From JACRAV01 sp964571235 (lineage in GTDB: Bacteria > Zixibacteria > MSB-5A5 > GN15 > FEB-12), in assembly GCA_964571235.1 (NCBI GenBank), contig CAZNAI010000003.1:434001-498000 (forward strand): DNA of 64,000 bases, in the 5' to 3' direction. Shown here piece after piece: positions 27,583 to 34,721 of this stretch. The notes beneath the pieces were generated by a model that had not been told where the DNA came from, ran no database searches, and saw nothing but the letters and a program-made list of their open reading frames with translations. Position 1 is the first letter of the stretch, and each line of letters starts with the position of its first letter. A program made the translations under genes and the position numbers.

Positions 27583-28434
27583 ATGCGAAACTTGAGCAAA
27601 CTTTGGAAACGCGGCATAATCGCCGCCGTGGTGGTGAGTGCGATCATCGCGGTTCCGGCCTTGTTTGCCGGACAGGCGATCACCATCAAAGGTTCGGACA
27701 CCATGCTCCAGCTCGGTCAGCGCTGGGCTGAGATGTATATGGCCAAGAACTCCGGCACAGTCATTCAGGTCACCGGCGGTGGCTCGGGTGTGGGAATCGC
27801 GGCACTGATCAACGGGACAACTGATATCTGCGAGTCCTCGCGCTCCATCAAGCAGAGCGAAATCGACAAGCTCAAAGAGCGCTTTAACACGCCGGGTGTC
27901 GAGATTGCAGTCGCGCGCGACGGCCTCTCGATCTACCTTAACGATGCGAACAAACTCAGCGAACTGACCATGGCGCAGATCAAGGCAATCTACACCGGCG
28001 AGATCACTAATTGGAAAGATGTCGGCGGCGAGGATGCCCGTATATTTATCTATGGCCGCGAGAACAGCTCGGGAACGTACGCATTCTTCAAGGAGCATGT
28101 GCTTGAGGGCGAAGATTTTGCCGCGCAGACCCAGACACTTCCCGGCACCGCCGCAGTGGTGAATGCGGTAGCGAAAGACCCCAAGGCAATCGGCTACGGC
28201 GGCGCGGCCTACGGCAAGGGGATCAAGTTCTGCTTGGTGAAAAAAGATGCCACCGCTCCGGCGCTTGGCCCGACGCTTGAGAATGTGAAGTCCGGAAGTT
28301 ACGCGCTGTCGCGTCCGCTCTTTTGGTACCTTCGCAACAAGCCGACCGGCGATTTGAAAAAGCTGGTGGAGTTTGTGCAATCAGACGACGGCCAAAAGAT
28401 TGTCACCGAGGTTGGGTACTTCCCCATCAAGTAG
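27583..28434 (+). CDS. pstS: Phosphate ABC transporter substrate-binding protein, PstS family
   Basis: 283 aa. An N-terminal Sec-type signal or anchor (~residues 8-30) is followed by the periplasmic binding fold: IKGSDTMLQLGQRWAEMY, then the phosphate-loop region GGGSGVGIAALINGTTDI and SSRSIKQSE, then GRENSSGTYAFFKEHVL. This is the standard PstS-like domain of the PBP-like family. The start has AAAGGAGAAATACAT upstream. It is co-transcribed with the porin. No pstC, pstA or pstB follows in the window; a terminator comes directly after, so the permease genes must be elsewhere. Confidence 0.9.
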   Translation: MRNLSKLWKRGIIAAVVVSAIIAVPALFAGQAITIKGSDTMLQLGQRWAEMYMAKNSGTVIQVTGGGSGVGIAALINGTTDICESSRSIKQSEIDKLKERFNTPGVEIAVARDGLSIYLNDANKLSELTMAQIKAIYTGEITNWKDVGGEDARIFIYGRENSSGTYAFFKEHVLEGEDFAAQTQTLPGTAAVVNAVAKDPKAIGYGGAAYGKGIKFCLVKKDATAPALGPTLENVKSGSYALSRPLFWYLRNKPTGDLKKLVEFVQSDDGQKIVTEVGYFPIK

Positions 28435-28455
28435 TCCCCTTGTGTTTATCATACC

Positions 28456-28494
28456 GACGCCGATGGCCGCGCAATGTGCATGGTCATCGGCGTC
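28456..28494 (+). terminator. Rho-independent terminator of the porin-pstS operon
   Basis: 10-bp perfect outer stem GACGCCGATG (28456-28465) / CATCGGCGTC (28485-28494), followed at once by TTTTCT, 22 nt past the pstS stop. Confidence 0.85.
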
Positions 28495-28739
28495 TTTTCT
28501 TGGTGGCCCACCATTTATGGTGGGTTTTTCTTGTAGGGCGGGATCGTCTTTGCACCCGCCATCTTGTACCCCACCCGAAGGGTGGGATAGTTATGAAGCT
28601 CGGCGTTTTATTCTTGGTGGCCCACCATTCATGGTGGGTTTCTCTTTTCGTTTTATTCTTGGTGGCCCACCATTTATTGTGGGTTTCTTCTTTCATTTGT
28701 CTCATAGGGCGGGTCCGTCTTTGAACCCGCCTTCGTCAC
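28495..28739. repeat. Cluster of palindromic intergenic repeats
   Basis: Three copies of a short palindromic element, TTCTTGGTGGCCCACCAT-TN-ATGGTGGGTTT, lie in the same orientation with stems at 28507-28524, 28621-28638 and 28666-28683 (the last has one mismatch). Between and after them are two copies of a second hairpin (GGGCGGGATCGTCTTTG...CCCGCC at 28536-28560 and 28707-28731) and a GGGTGG hairpin near 28570-28586. No coding potential is apparent. The second class also resembles terminators. Confidence 0.75.
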
Positions 28740-29357
28740 TTACGCGCCACACCCCCGCTCGACAAATGCCGGCGGGCCGAGAATGCGCCGTATCCATCCT
28801 TCAAAAAAAGTCTTCTGACTTGCCTTGCCGTCGATAATGCGCACGTAAAGTCCGGCACGAAGCGCCAGCATTACCGACAACAACGAATTCGTCGCCACGA
28901 GAAACTCAAGCGACGACGACGTGAGCCAGCGATTGACCGCGTTGATCGTTGTTGTGCCGATTACGCCGTCGACGGTCAAAAACAAAAGCGGCGGGGCAGT
29001 GAGATAGTTCATCGCCTGCTGAAGAATGCTCACAGCCGGCGCGATACCGTGGTTGACCGCGCAGTCAAAAAGTTCATTGGCGATTGCCTGCGAGTGAATC
29101 TCTCCGGCGCGAACGGCGTTCCAGAATTCGGTTCGATAGAAATCCGCAACAAGCGACCCAAGAAGTGGGTTTGCTTCCAGCGATTTCGGGAAATTGGGCT
29201 CTGCCTTCACCGCGTCAATTATAGGCCATCCTTCCCACGCAGGATGAGCGTTTCGGGCTATGCCGCGATAAGTTTCGCCACCGGTGTCGTTTGGGTTTTT
29301 ACTGTACCCGCCCTCAAACCGGAGTGTGCGGGTTAAGGCAATTTCAAAGTCGGCCAT
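28740..29357 (-). CDS. GH108-type N-acetylmuramidase (phage endolysin-like)
   Basis: 205 aa from the ATG at 29357, preceded by AAGGAGGCAACCAT; the frame is open 49 codons further but without support. The N-terminal catalytic domain has the GH108 signature: EGGYSKNPNDTGGETYRGI with the putative catalytic Glu15. It is followed by a C-terminal PG_binding_3-like region (TVDGVIGTTTINAVNRW). The family cleaves peptidoglycan glycan strands in phage lysins and in bacterial secretion or autolysis. There is no signal peptide, as in holin-dependent endolysins. No other phage genes are adjacent and both flanks are repeat-rich, which suggests a prophage remnant or a domesticated lysin. Confidence 0.85.
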   Translation of the reverse strand: MADFEIALTRTLRFEGGYSKNPNDTGGETYRGIARNAHPAWEGWPIIDAVKAEPNFPKSLEANPLLGSLVADFYRTEFWNAVRAGEIHSQAIANELFDCAVNHGIAPAVSILQQAMNYLTAPPLLFLTVDGVIGTTTINAVNRWLTSSSLEFLVATNSLLSVMLALRAGLYVRIIDGKASQKTFFEGWIRRILGPPAFVERGCGA

Positions 29358-29964
29358 ATGGTTGCCTCCTTTTTGGCTTCGATTCACAGTAGACATGCCC
29401 CACCCTTCGGGTGGGGTACAAGTGGCAAAGAGGAGCCGCTCTTTTCTTTCGTAGGTCACTCGCGTCTTCGCGGGTGACATCTTTCTTTGAACGGAAAACG
29501 TCAACCCCGTCCGCCGTCGGCGGGCGGGATTGACCTTCGAAGAGCTAAGAGTTGGGTTACCATAGCTCTAAGTCACCCTGAGCTTGTCGAAGGGTCGAAC
29601 GCACAAAAATGGCTTTGCTTCCACCAGCCATATGGCTGGACCTTGGGGCTTCGCCGCTTGGTACTGGTCATCGCTCTGAGTCTTGGCTTTGCTTCCATTG
29701 TCCCCGCCCCTCGCGCGACGCCCTGAGCGGAGTCGAAGGGTTGAGCGCGAATTGAAATCTCACAACCCGCGCCCAATTCAGTCATCCCAGCCCCCCGCTG
29801 TCACCCCAGCCCCCATTGTCATCCCAGCGAAAGCTGGGATCCATCTTCTATAGGAGTGTGGGCAGATGATGAAGAAGGGGCGAAATTGTAGCGAAATTGC
29901 AGGCCGACTTTGGGCTTGGTAAAATGGGGAAATGAGTGGATATTAGGGGTGAGGATATGAAGAA
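29358..29964. repeat. 607-bp intergenic region filled with short repeats
   Basis: No convincing gene. It contains a CCCCACCCTTCGGGTGGGGT hairpin (about 29400-29420), CCCTGAGCTTGTCGAAGGG (29576-29594) and CCCTGAGCGGAGTCGAAGGG (29721-29740) elements, and a hairpin ATCCCAGC-GAAA-GCTGGGAT (29821-29840) with a GNRA-type loop preceded by two related GTCA(T/C)CCCAGC units. Related elements recur near 31.6-32.3 kb and 40.1 kb. Confidence 0.65.
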
Positions 29965-31572
29965 ATGATGGGGTACAGGCGGGTTTTCATGTCGTGGAGA
30001 GCGGTACTTGGCGCAGTTGTTGTGATGTGCGCGGCGAGTAGCGCACACGCCGATTGGATTCACGGTTTCTTCTCACCGCAGGCGGGAATTGATTCTATTG
30101 AGCGTATAGTTCATGTCATCGATACAAAAGACAGCACATATTTGGGGATCACAATTGTCCCCGCAGGGGACATAAACAGTGATGGCTTGCAAGATATCAT
30201 ACTCTGTCGCCAGAAGTTTCAATCAACTGGACGTGATGATTCTGCGTTTATTTATCTGGGCGGCAACCCTCCCTCCGGCGTTCCATATCGAGGATTTGGA
30301 CACCTACGATTTTCTATGGCCAACATCGGTGATGTGAATGGAGACGGATATCCGGATTTTGGGGTACAACAATTCACAATACCCGATACACTGTTTGTCC
30401 AGATTTTCTATGGCGGTCCCACGATGGACGACAGCGCAGATTTCACGATTCCCAACGTGTTTTCACTCATTCCCAAAGCTGCCGATTTAGATAATGATGG
30501 TCACTTGGAGTTGGCTCTAGGCGACCGCAATCAGGGATTTGTTCGAATTTACGAAGTGTACCCAAACCCCGATACGATTCCAAAGTACGTTATTCCTGAT
30601 ACCAGCACGAGCTTTGGAAATAACCTGGTTATAGGAGACTTCAATGGGGATCACTATCCAGACCTTGCCGTATCGGCTTTTCTCAATCGCCTCAGTTATC
30701 AAGGAAGGCATCCGTTTGTAAAGTTTTTTTGGGGCGGGCCTGCATTCGATACTATCCCAGACTTTCAGATCAATAGCGAAGCCGAGGACTTCGGCCAGAT
30801 TATGGTTGCATTGAGCGATTTCAATGGAGACGGGTACGGTGACATTTTCATTTCTGGTGGAAGCAACAACCTCTATGGAGTTTACTTCGGCGGACCCGCG
30901 ATCGACACGATATTGGATATTGTGGCCAACTGGTATGATCATTTTGTTCCCACCGCTGCAGATGAAGCAGGCGATATAAATCACGACGGATATCGCGATC
31001 TCGTGGTGGGCAATGCCGTGACCAATCTCACAGGATATGTGTATGCATACTTGGGTGGTCCGATAGTGGACACAGCGAGAGACGTTTATATGTCCAAGTT
31101 TGAACTTCCAGGCGGTAACGAAATGCTCGGGTCGGAAGTTCGAGGTGTTGGCGATATGAACGGTGACAGTATTGATGACTTTGCTGCGTTCTCTGTCACA
31201 CAGACTGTAATTGGTCGGGGACAATGTGATGTATTTGCTGGCTGGAACTCTGTCATAACGGACGTTGTAGATAACGAGGAAGGTTCACTGCCGGTTGGCT
31301 GTGGACTACGGCAGAATTATCCCAATCCGTTTAATCCATCAACGCAGATATACTATTTCACCAATCGGCCGGGGCTTGTGGATGTGAGGGTGATAAATCA
31401 ACTTGGGCAGACGGTCAAGATCCTTGTTCATGAGTATTTGCCGCCGGTTTCGAAAACGGTTCAATGGAACGCGATGAGCGATGCAACTCCTGCGAGTTCG
31501 GGCGTGTATTATTGTCGGCTGTCGCTCGACGGTGTACCACAGCATTCGATTAAGATGCTGTTCGTGAAGTAG
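29965..31572 (+). CDS. Secreted FG-GAP repeat protein with T9SS tail
   Basis: 535 aa with a signal peptide (through about residue 29, SSAHA). The body carries about seven FG-GAP/VCBS-type calcium-binding repeats (DINSDGLQDI, DVNGDGYPDFG, DLDNDGHLELA, DFNGDHYPDLA, DFNGDGYGDIF, DINHDGYRDLV, DMNGDSIDDFA), enough for a seven-bladed beta-propeller. The last ~80 residues are a T9SS type A sorting domain (RQNYPNPFNPSTQI ... IKMLFVK). The protein is therefore exported by the type IX system and displayed or released, probably as an adhesin-like or ligand-binding propeller. The start could be either of two adjacent ATGs; a GAGG lies upstream. Confidence 0.88.
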   Translation: MMGYRRVFMSWRAVLGAVVVMCAASSAHADWIHGFFSPQAGIDSIERIVHVIDTKDSTYLGITIVPAGDINSDGLQDIILCRQKFQSTGRDDSAFIYLGGNPPSGVPYRGFGHLRFSMANIGDVNGDGYPDFGVQQFTIPDTLFVQIFYGGPTMDDSADFTIPNVFSLIPKAADLDNDGHLELALGDRNQGFVRIYEVYPNPDTIPKYVIPDTSTSFGNNLVIGDFNGDHYPDLAVSAFLNRLSYQGRHPFVKFFWGGPAFDTIPDFQINSEAEDFGQIMVALSDFNGDGYGDIFISGGSNNLYGVYFGGPAIDTILDIVANWYDHFVPTAADEAGDINHDGYRDLVVGNAVTNLTGYVYAYLGGPIVDTARDVYMSKFELPGGNEMLGSEVRGVGDMNGDSIDDFAAFSVTQTVIGRGQCDVFAGWNSVITDVVDNEEGSLPVGCGLRQNYPNPFNPSTQIYYFTNRPGLVDVRVINQLGQTVKILVHEYLPPVSKTVQWNAMSDATPASSGVYYCRLSLDGVPQHSIKMLFVK

Positions 31573-32284
31573 ACCACTGGGCATCAAAGAGAGATTGCGA
31601 CGCTCGTCCTTCGACAAGCTCAGGATGACGCGCCTCGCAATGACGTTTTATTCGGCCGTCGCGCAAGAATCTTAACCCACCGCAAGCGGTGGGGCACCCC
31701 CAAAATCAAGATGTCGAAACCGCAGGGGTTTCGACCTACAAGAGTTTGCAAGCGGTGAGGTATCAATCATTTTTGCTACAATTCATGTGCAGAGATCGTC
31801 ACCTTCAATAATTGTGTGGTACGTGAGAATTTTAATATCGCGCGAACGGCTAGGGGAGCCACGCAATTTTACTACAAAATATGTTTGCAATTGTTACAAG
31901 ACAAATTGAAGCGCGGTTCTTGTAGTGATCGTCGCCACAATGACTTGCCGCAGACAAGTCACTTTCGATACTCTCAAAAGTGTACGAACGAAGCCAACGA
32001 GAAACCCACCATAAATGGTGGGTTACCAAGAAGAAAATTGTCGAAACAGCAGGGGTTTCGACCTACAAGAATCCGAAGACGCCCTTCGACTCCGCTCAGG
32101 GCGACGTTCCGAACAGCTAAGCTTTTGATTATGTTGTTAGGGCGCTTCGGCTACTCCCATCGGTTGAGTGCGGCAGGGGATCTCAAAGTGAAACCATCTA
32201 TTCGAAGAGCGCGTCAGCGTCGGGCTGAGCGGAGTCGAAGCCCGTTTCTTATGGCTCAAGATGTCGAAACCACCAGGTTTGGAC
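31573..32284. repeat. 712-bp intergenic region with several interspersed repeat families
   Basis: No credible gene. Three copies of GTCGAAACCGCAGGGGTTTCGACCTACAA-type hairpins (31713-31741, 32039-32067, 32263-32290, the last degenerate). An inverted copy of the CCCACCAT/ATGGTGGG element occurs at 32005-32022. CCTTCGACAAGCTCAGGATGAC (31608-31629), CCCTTCGACTCCGCTCAGGG (32082-32101) and GGGCTGAGCGGAGTCGAAGCCC (32222-32243) are also present. The last GTCGAAAC copy supplies the stop codon of the gene at 32285. Confidence 0.7.
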
Positions 32285-33613
32285 CTACAAATCTTTCAAA
32301 AGCTTGTTCGAGGTGTGGGACGAGATTGATGATTCGAATTGGGTGAGGGTGACGGACAATTCGTCGATTTCGGCCGACGGGGCGGCGGGGAGGGTATCCG
32401 AGCCAAGCGATTCAAGGGAGTCTATCACCGATTGAACGGTGAGCGTATTAATATCGCGGGCGGGCTGGTAGCCCGGATCGGTATTTTCAGACTGAATAAC
32501 TCGCGCAAAAATCCCGGCCTCGACAAAGTCGTTGCAGAGGCGTTGCACCAAGCCAAAGGGCATGCCAGTTTGTTTGGCAAGGTCGTGAGTCGATGGCGCC
32601 GGAAGTTTCGCGACAAAGGCCTTTACGACATTCTTGGCGAGCAAAAGCGATAAGAGGCGCCGTGAACGAGTTGATAGTCGATAATTCTCGACGGTGTAAT
32701 CGAAGGTGTCGACATTCTGCACGGCATACGCCAGTTCGGCGCCAAGCAAAACGATAAACCAACTGAGCTGAAGCCAGATGAGCAAAAGTGGCAGGGCGGC
32801 GAAAGAACCATAGACAGCGTTATACCGCGAGACACCGATTTGCAAATGTACGTAGCCGATCTGCATCAGTTGAAAGGCGACACCGGCGACCAATCCGCCG
32901 ATCAGGGCCGGTTTGATCCGCACGCGGGTGTTGGGCATGACTATGTACAAAAACGAAAACATCACAATCACCAGCGCCAACGAGGCGAATTTCAGCCCGA
33001 ACAGCAAAGCGGGCGAGACAGCCGAGACAAGTTCGAGCTTTTCGGCGTAGTCGGTGATTTGGGTGGTGATGAAAAGAGTGAGTGAGCCGGATATGATCAA
33101 CGTCATCGGGCAGATGATGACAATTGCGAGGTAGTCGGCGATTTTGCGAAAAAGAGTTCTGCCACGCGGGATGTTCCAGATATCGTTAAACGATTCCTCG
33201 ATACTCCCCAGCACTTTGACCACCGACCAGAAAAGCACAATCACGCCGATTCCGGCGACCCACCCTTTCTTGGTTTGGTCGAGTGCGGTGGTGGCGAAGG
33301 TGAAAATGGTAGTAAGGGCTTCTTTGTGTTCGGGGAATTTTTCAAAGAGCTGTGCTTGCAGAGTAGACTCAAAGTCAAAGCCCCGCGCCAGACCGAGCAA
33401 AATTGCAAAGACCGGCACCGCGGACAGAATGGAATAGAAAGTCAGCGCCGAAGCGCGAATAGAAAGGTGATCTTCTCGGAATCCACGCCAGGCCAGATAG
33501 AGCACGCGCAATTGACGAAGCGCAAAGGCCCGTCCGCGCGAGAGATTATCGATCGGCAGACGCCACATGTCGTGGGTGACAAAGCGGATGATTCGGGTGG
33601 CGAGGGTGGTCAT
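32285..33613 (-). CDS. YihY/BrkB-family integral membrane protein
   Basis: 442 aa. The central ~300 residues have the YihY (formerly 'ribonuclease BN-like') pattern: ALTFYSILSAVPVFAILLG, WSVVKVLGSIEESFNDIWNI and later hydrophobic stretches giving about six TM helices (e.g. IVIICPMTLIISGSLTLF, LLLIWLQLSWFIVLLGAELAYA). The C-terminal ~120 residues are soluble and look like a winged-helix-type segment (LAKQTGMPFGLVQRLCNDFVEAGIF), as in longer family members. The family's transport role is unproven. There is only a weak ribosome site at the chosen start; a Met 15 codons inside is an alternative. Confidence 0.85.
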   Translation of the reverse strand: MTTLATRIIRFVTHDMWRLPIDNLSRGRAFALRQLRVLYLAWRGFREDHLSIRASALTFYSILSAVPVFAILLGLARGFDFESTLQAQLFEKFPEHKEALTTIFTFATTALDQTKKGWVAGIGVIVLFWSVVKVLGSIEESFNDIWNIPRGRTLFRKIADYLAIVIICPMTLIISGSLTLFITTQITDYAEKLELVSAVSPALLFGLKFASLALVIVMFSFLYIVMPNTRVRIKPALIGGLVAGVAFQLMQIGYVHLQIGVSRYNAVYGSFAALPLLLIWLQLSWFIVLLGAELAYAVQNVDTFDYTVENYRLSTRSRRLLSLLLAKNVVKAFVAKLPAPSTHDLAKQTGMPFGLVQRLCNDFVEAGIFARVIQSENTDPGYQPARDINTLTVQSVIDSLESLGSDTLPAAPSAEIDELSVTLTQFESSISSHTSNKLLKDL

Positions 33614-33724
33614 GGGGATAATATCGGACGGAGTGACCTCCCGATCAAGCGGTTGGTGTCAGGGCAGGTCGACTCGCCACCGACACCAGATATGGCGGAC
33701 GAGGACGGCCGCTAAGCACGAAAC

Positions 33725-33751
33725 AGGTCGGGACCCATGCGGTCCCGACCT
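33725..33751. terminator. Hairpin repeat/terminator
   Basis: Perfect 11-bp stem AGGTCGGGACC / GGTCCCGACCT with a 5-nt loop, just past the stop of the AHSA1-type gene (minus strand) and about 110 nt upstream of the YihY start. The minus-strand tail is GTTTCGTGC, so terminator function is moderate; it resembles a mobile palindromic unit. Confidence 0.5.
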
Positions 33752-33760
33752 ACTACACAA

Positions 33761-34207
33761 TTAGTACTTCCGCAGATCGACACCCGCCAGGTAGGCCTTG
33801 ACGCCGGTGTGAAATTCGGTCCAACCCTCGCACATCATGAAGGCCGACTGCAGTTCTTTGGTCGGGTAACCCGATTCGTGGACGCGGAAAATAGTCTTGC
33901 CGTCTTTGCGCACAAATTCAAATCGCACCGTGATCGTGTACTTGCCCGACATCGACGGAAACGTAAAGATGATCTCTTTGTGTTTGACGTATTTCTTCAC
34001 AATTGACGTGCCCTCACCGAACCCTTTCCAGATCCAGGTCACGGGGGTCAATCTGGGGCCGAACTCGCCGCGGAGATCGTCGACGAAGTGCTTCTTCAGA
34101 TGTTTCCCCGTCGTGGCGGCATCCCAGACTTTGGCAAGCGGGGCTTTGAAGACATTCGACGTTGTGTAGTTGATAGTCTTCGCGGCTTTTTTGACTTTGG
34201 CAGGCAT
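33761..34207 (-). CDS. SRPBCC/AHSA1-domain protein
   Basis: 148 aa, about the usual single-domain length, with TAGGAG upstream of the start. Features typical of the START-like AHSA1 fold: an N-terminal strand with FKAPLAKVWDAATTGKHLKKHF, a central FTFPSMSGKYTITVRFEF, and the C-terminal long helix region FMMCEGWTEFHTGVKAYL. Family members bind hydrophobic ligands in a cavity or act as Hsp90 co-chaperones or stress proteins. The ligand is unknown. There is no signal peptide, so it is cytosolic. It is separate from its neighbours by hairpins. Confidence 0.85.
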   Translation of the reverse strand: MPAKVKKAAKTINYTTSNVFKAPLAKVWDAATTGKHLKKHFVDDLRGEFGPRLTPVTWIWKGFGEGTSIVKKYVKHKEIIFTFPSMSGKYTITVRFEFVRKDGKTIFRVHESGYPTKELQSAFMMCEGWTEFHTGVKAYLAGVDLRKY

Positions 34208-34721
34208 TGGTCTTTACTCCTACAAGTTAGTTAGTCTCGCTCACACATTATAGTAATGTGGATCGGGGGAGTCAATGTCGGCGGTACTTTTTTGCATTTT
34301 GACTGTCAGTATCTGTCAATGGCGAGGGTTACTGTGTGGCGGGAGGAAGTAAGATTTCCAATATAGCGACATTTGAATATTAATCGATAACGAGCGAGGT
34401 GTGGGTATGCGAGCAAATGCAGACCAAAGTGCTGGCGGAGTGCGTTATGAGCGGCAGACGCAGCTCAAGACTATCGGACGCCTTGAGTATTTTGCGCCCA
34501 TCGATCGCTTATCTTTGTTAACCACGATAATACTCACTCATTGAAATAGTTTTTGTTGACTTGTGGCGAGCCAAACCACAAATCACGTTCAGGCTAGCAT
34601 TATTGGCTTTTCGACAACGAATCTATAAATAAAGGGTCAGCCATTGCATTTAGCGGTATGCGTGCCGCCATGCCATGGCTTGGGGTAAATTGCGCACCTA
34701 AAAGCGGAGCGAGGTATTCTT
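34208..34721. other. 514-bp upstream region of the ETPF cassette
   Basis: AT-richer than its flanks. It holds one possible small ORF (34407-34544) and a weak inverted repeat TTGTGG/CCACAA (34561-34566, 34576-34581). A TTGACT at 34556 lacks a good -10 partner at the normal distance. Otherwise nothing is identifiable. Confidence 0.3.
34407..34544 (+). CDS. Possible small protein, 45 aa
   Basis: ATG with GAGG 7 nt upstream, ending in TGA. The product begins MRANADQSAGG, has a mid-section of charged residues (RYERQTQLKT) and a hydrophobic C-terminus (LSLLTTIILTH). It lies 178 bp upstream of the ETPF cassette, same strand. No family recognised; it may be chance. Confidence 0.25.
   Translation: MRANADQSAGGVRYERQTQLKTIGRLEYFAPIDRLSLLTTIILTH

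Noticed and set aside
28495..28739. CRISPR-like array
   Set aside because: Repeats are palindromic hairpins with unequal spacing and no unique spacers of constant length; no cas genes nearby.
28740..29357. Intact prophage around the GH108 muramidase
   Set aside because: No capsid, tail, terminase or integrase genes on either side; only repeats and unrelated genes.
31816..32346. 176-aa open frame within the repeat zone
   Set aside because: It is composed largely of interspersed repeats, has no family or ribosome site and runs antisense into the YihY gene end.
34556..34600. Sigma-70-type promoter upstream of the ETPF cassette
   Set aside because: TTGACT is present but no acceptable -10 element occurs 16-18 bp downstream.
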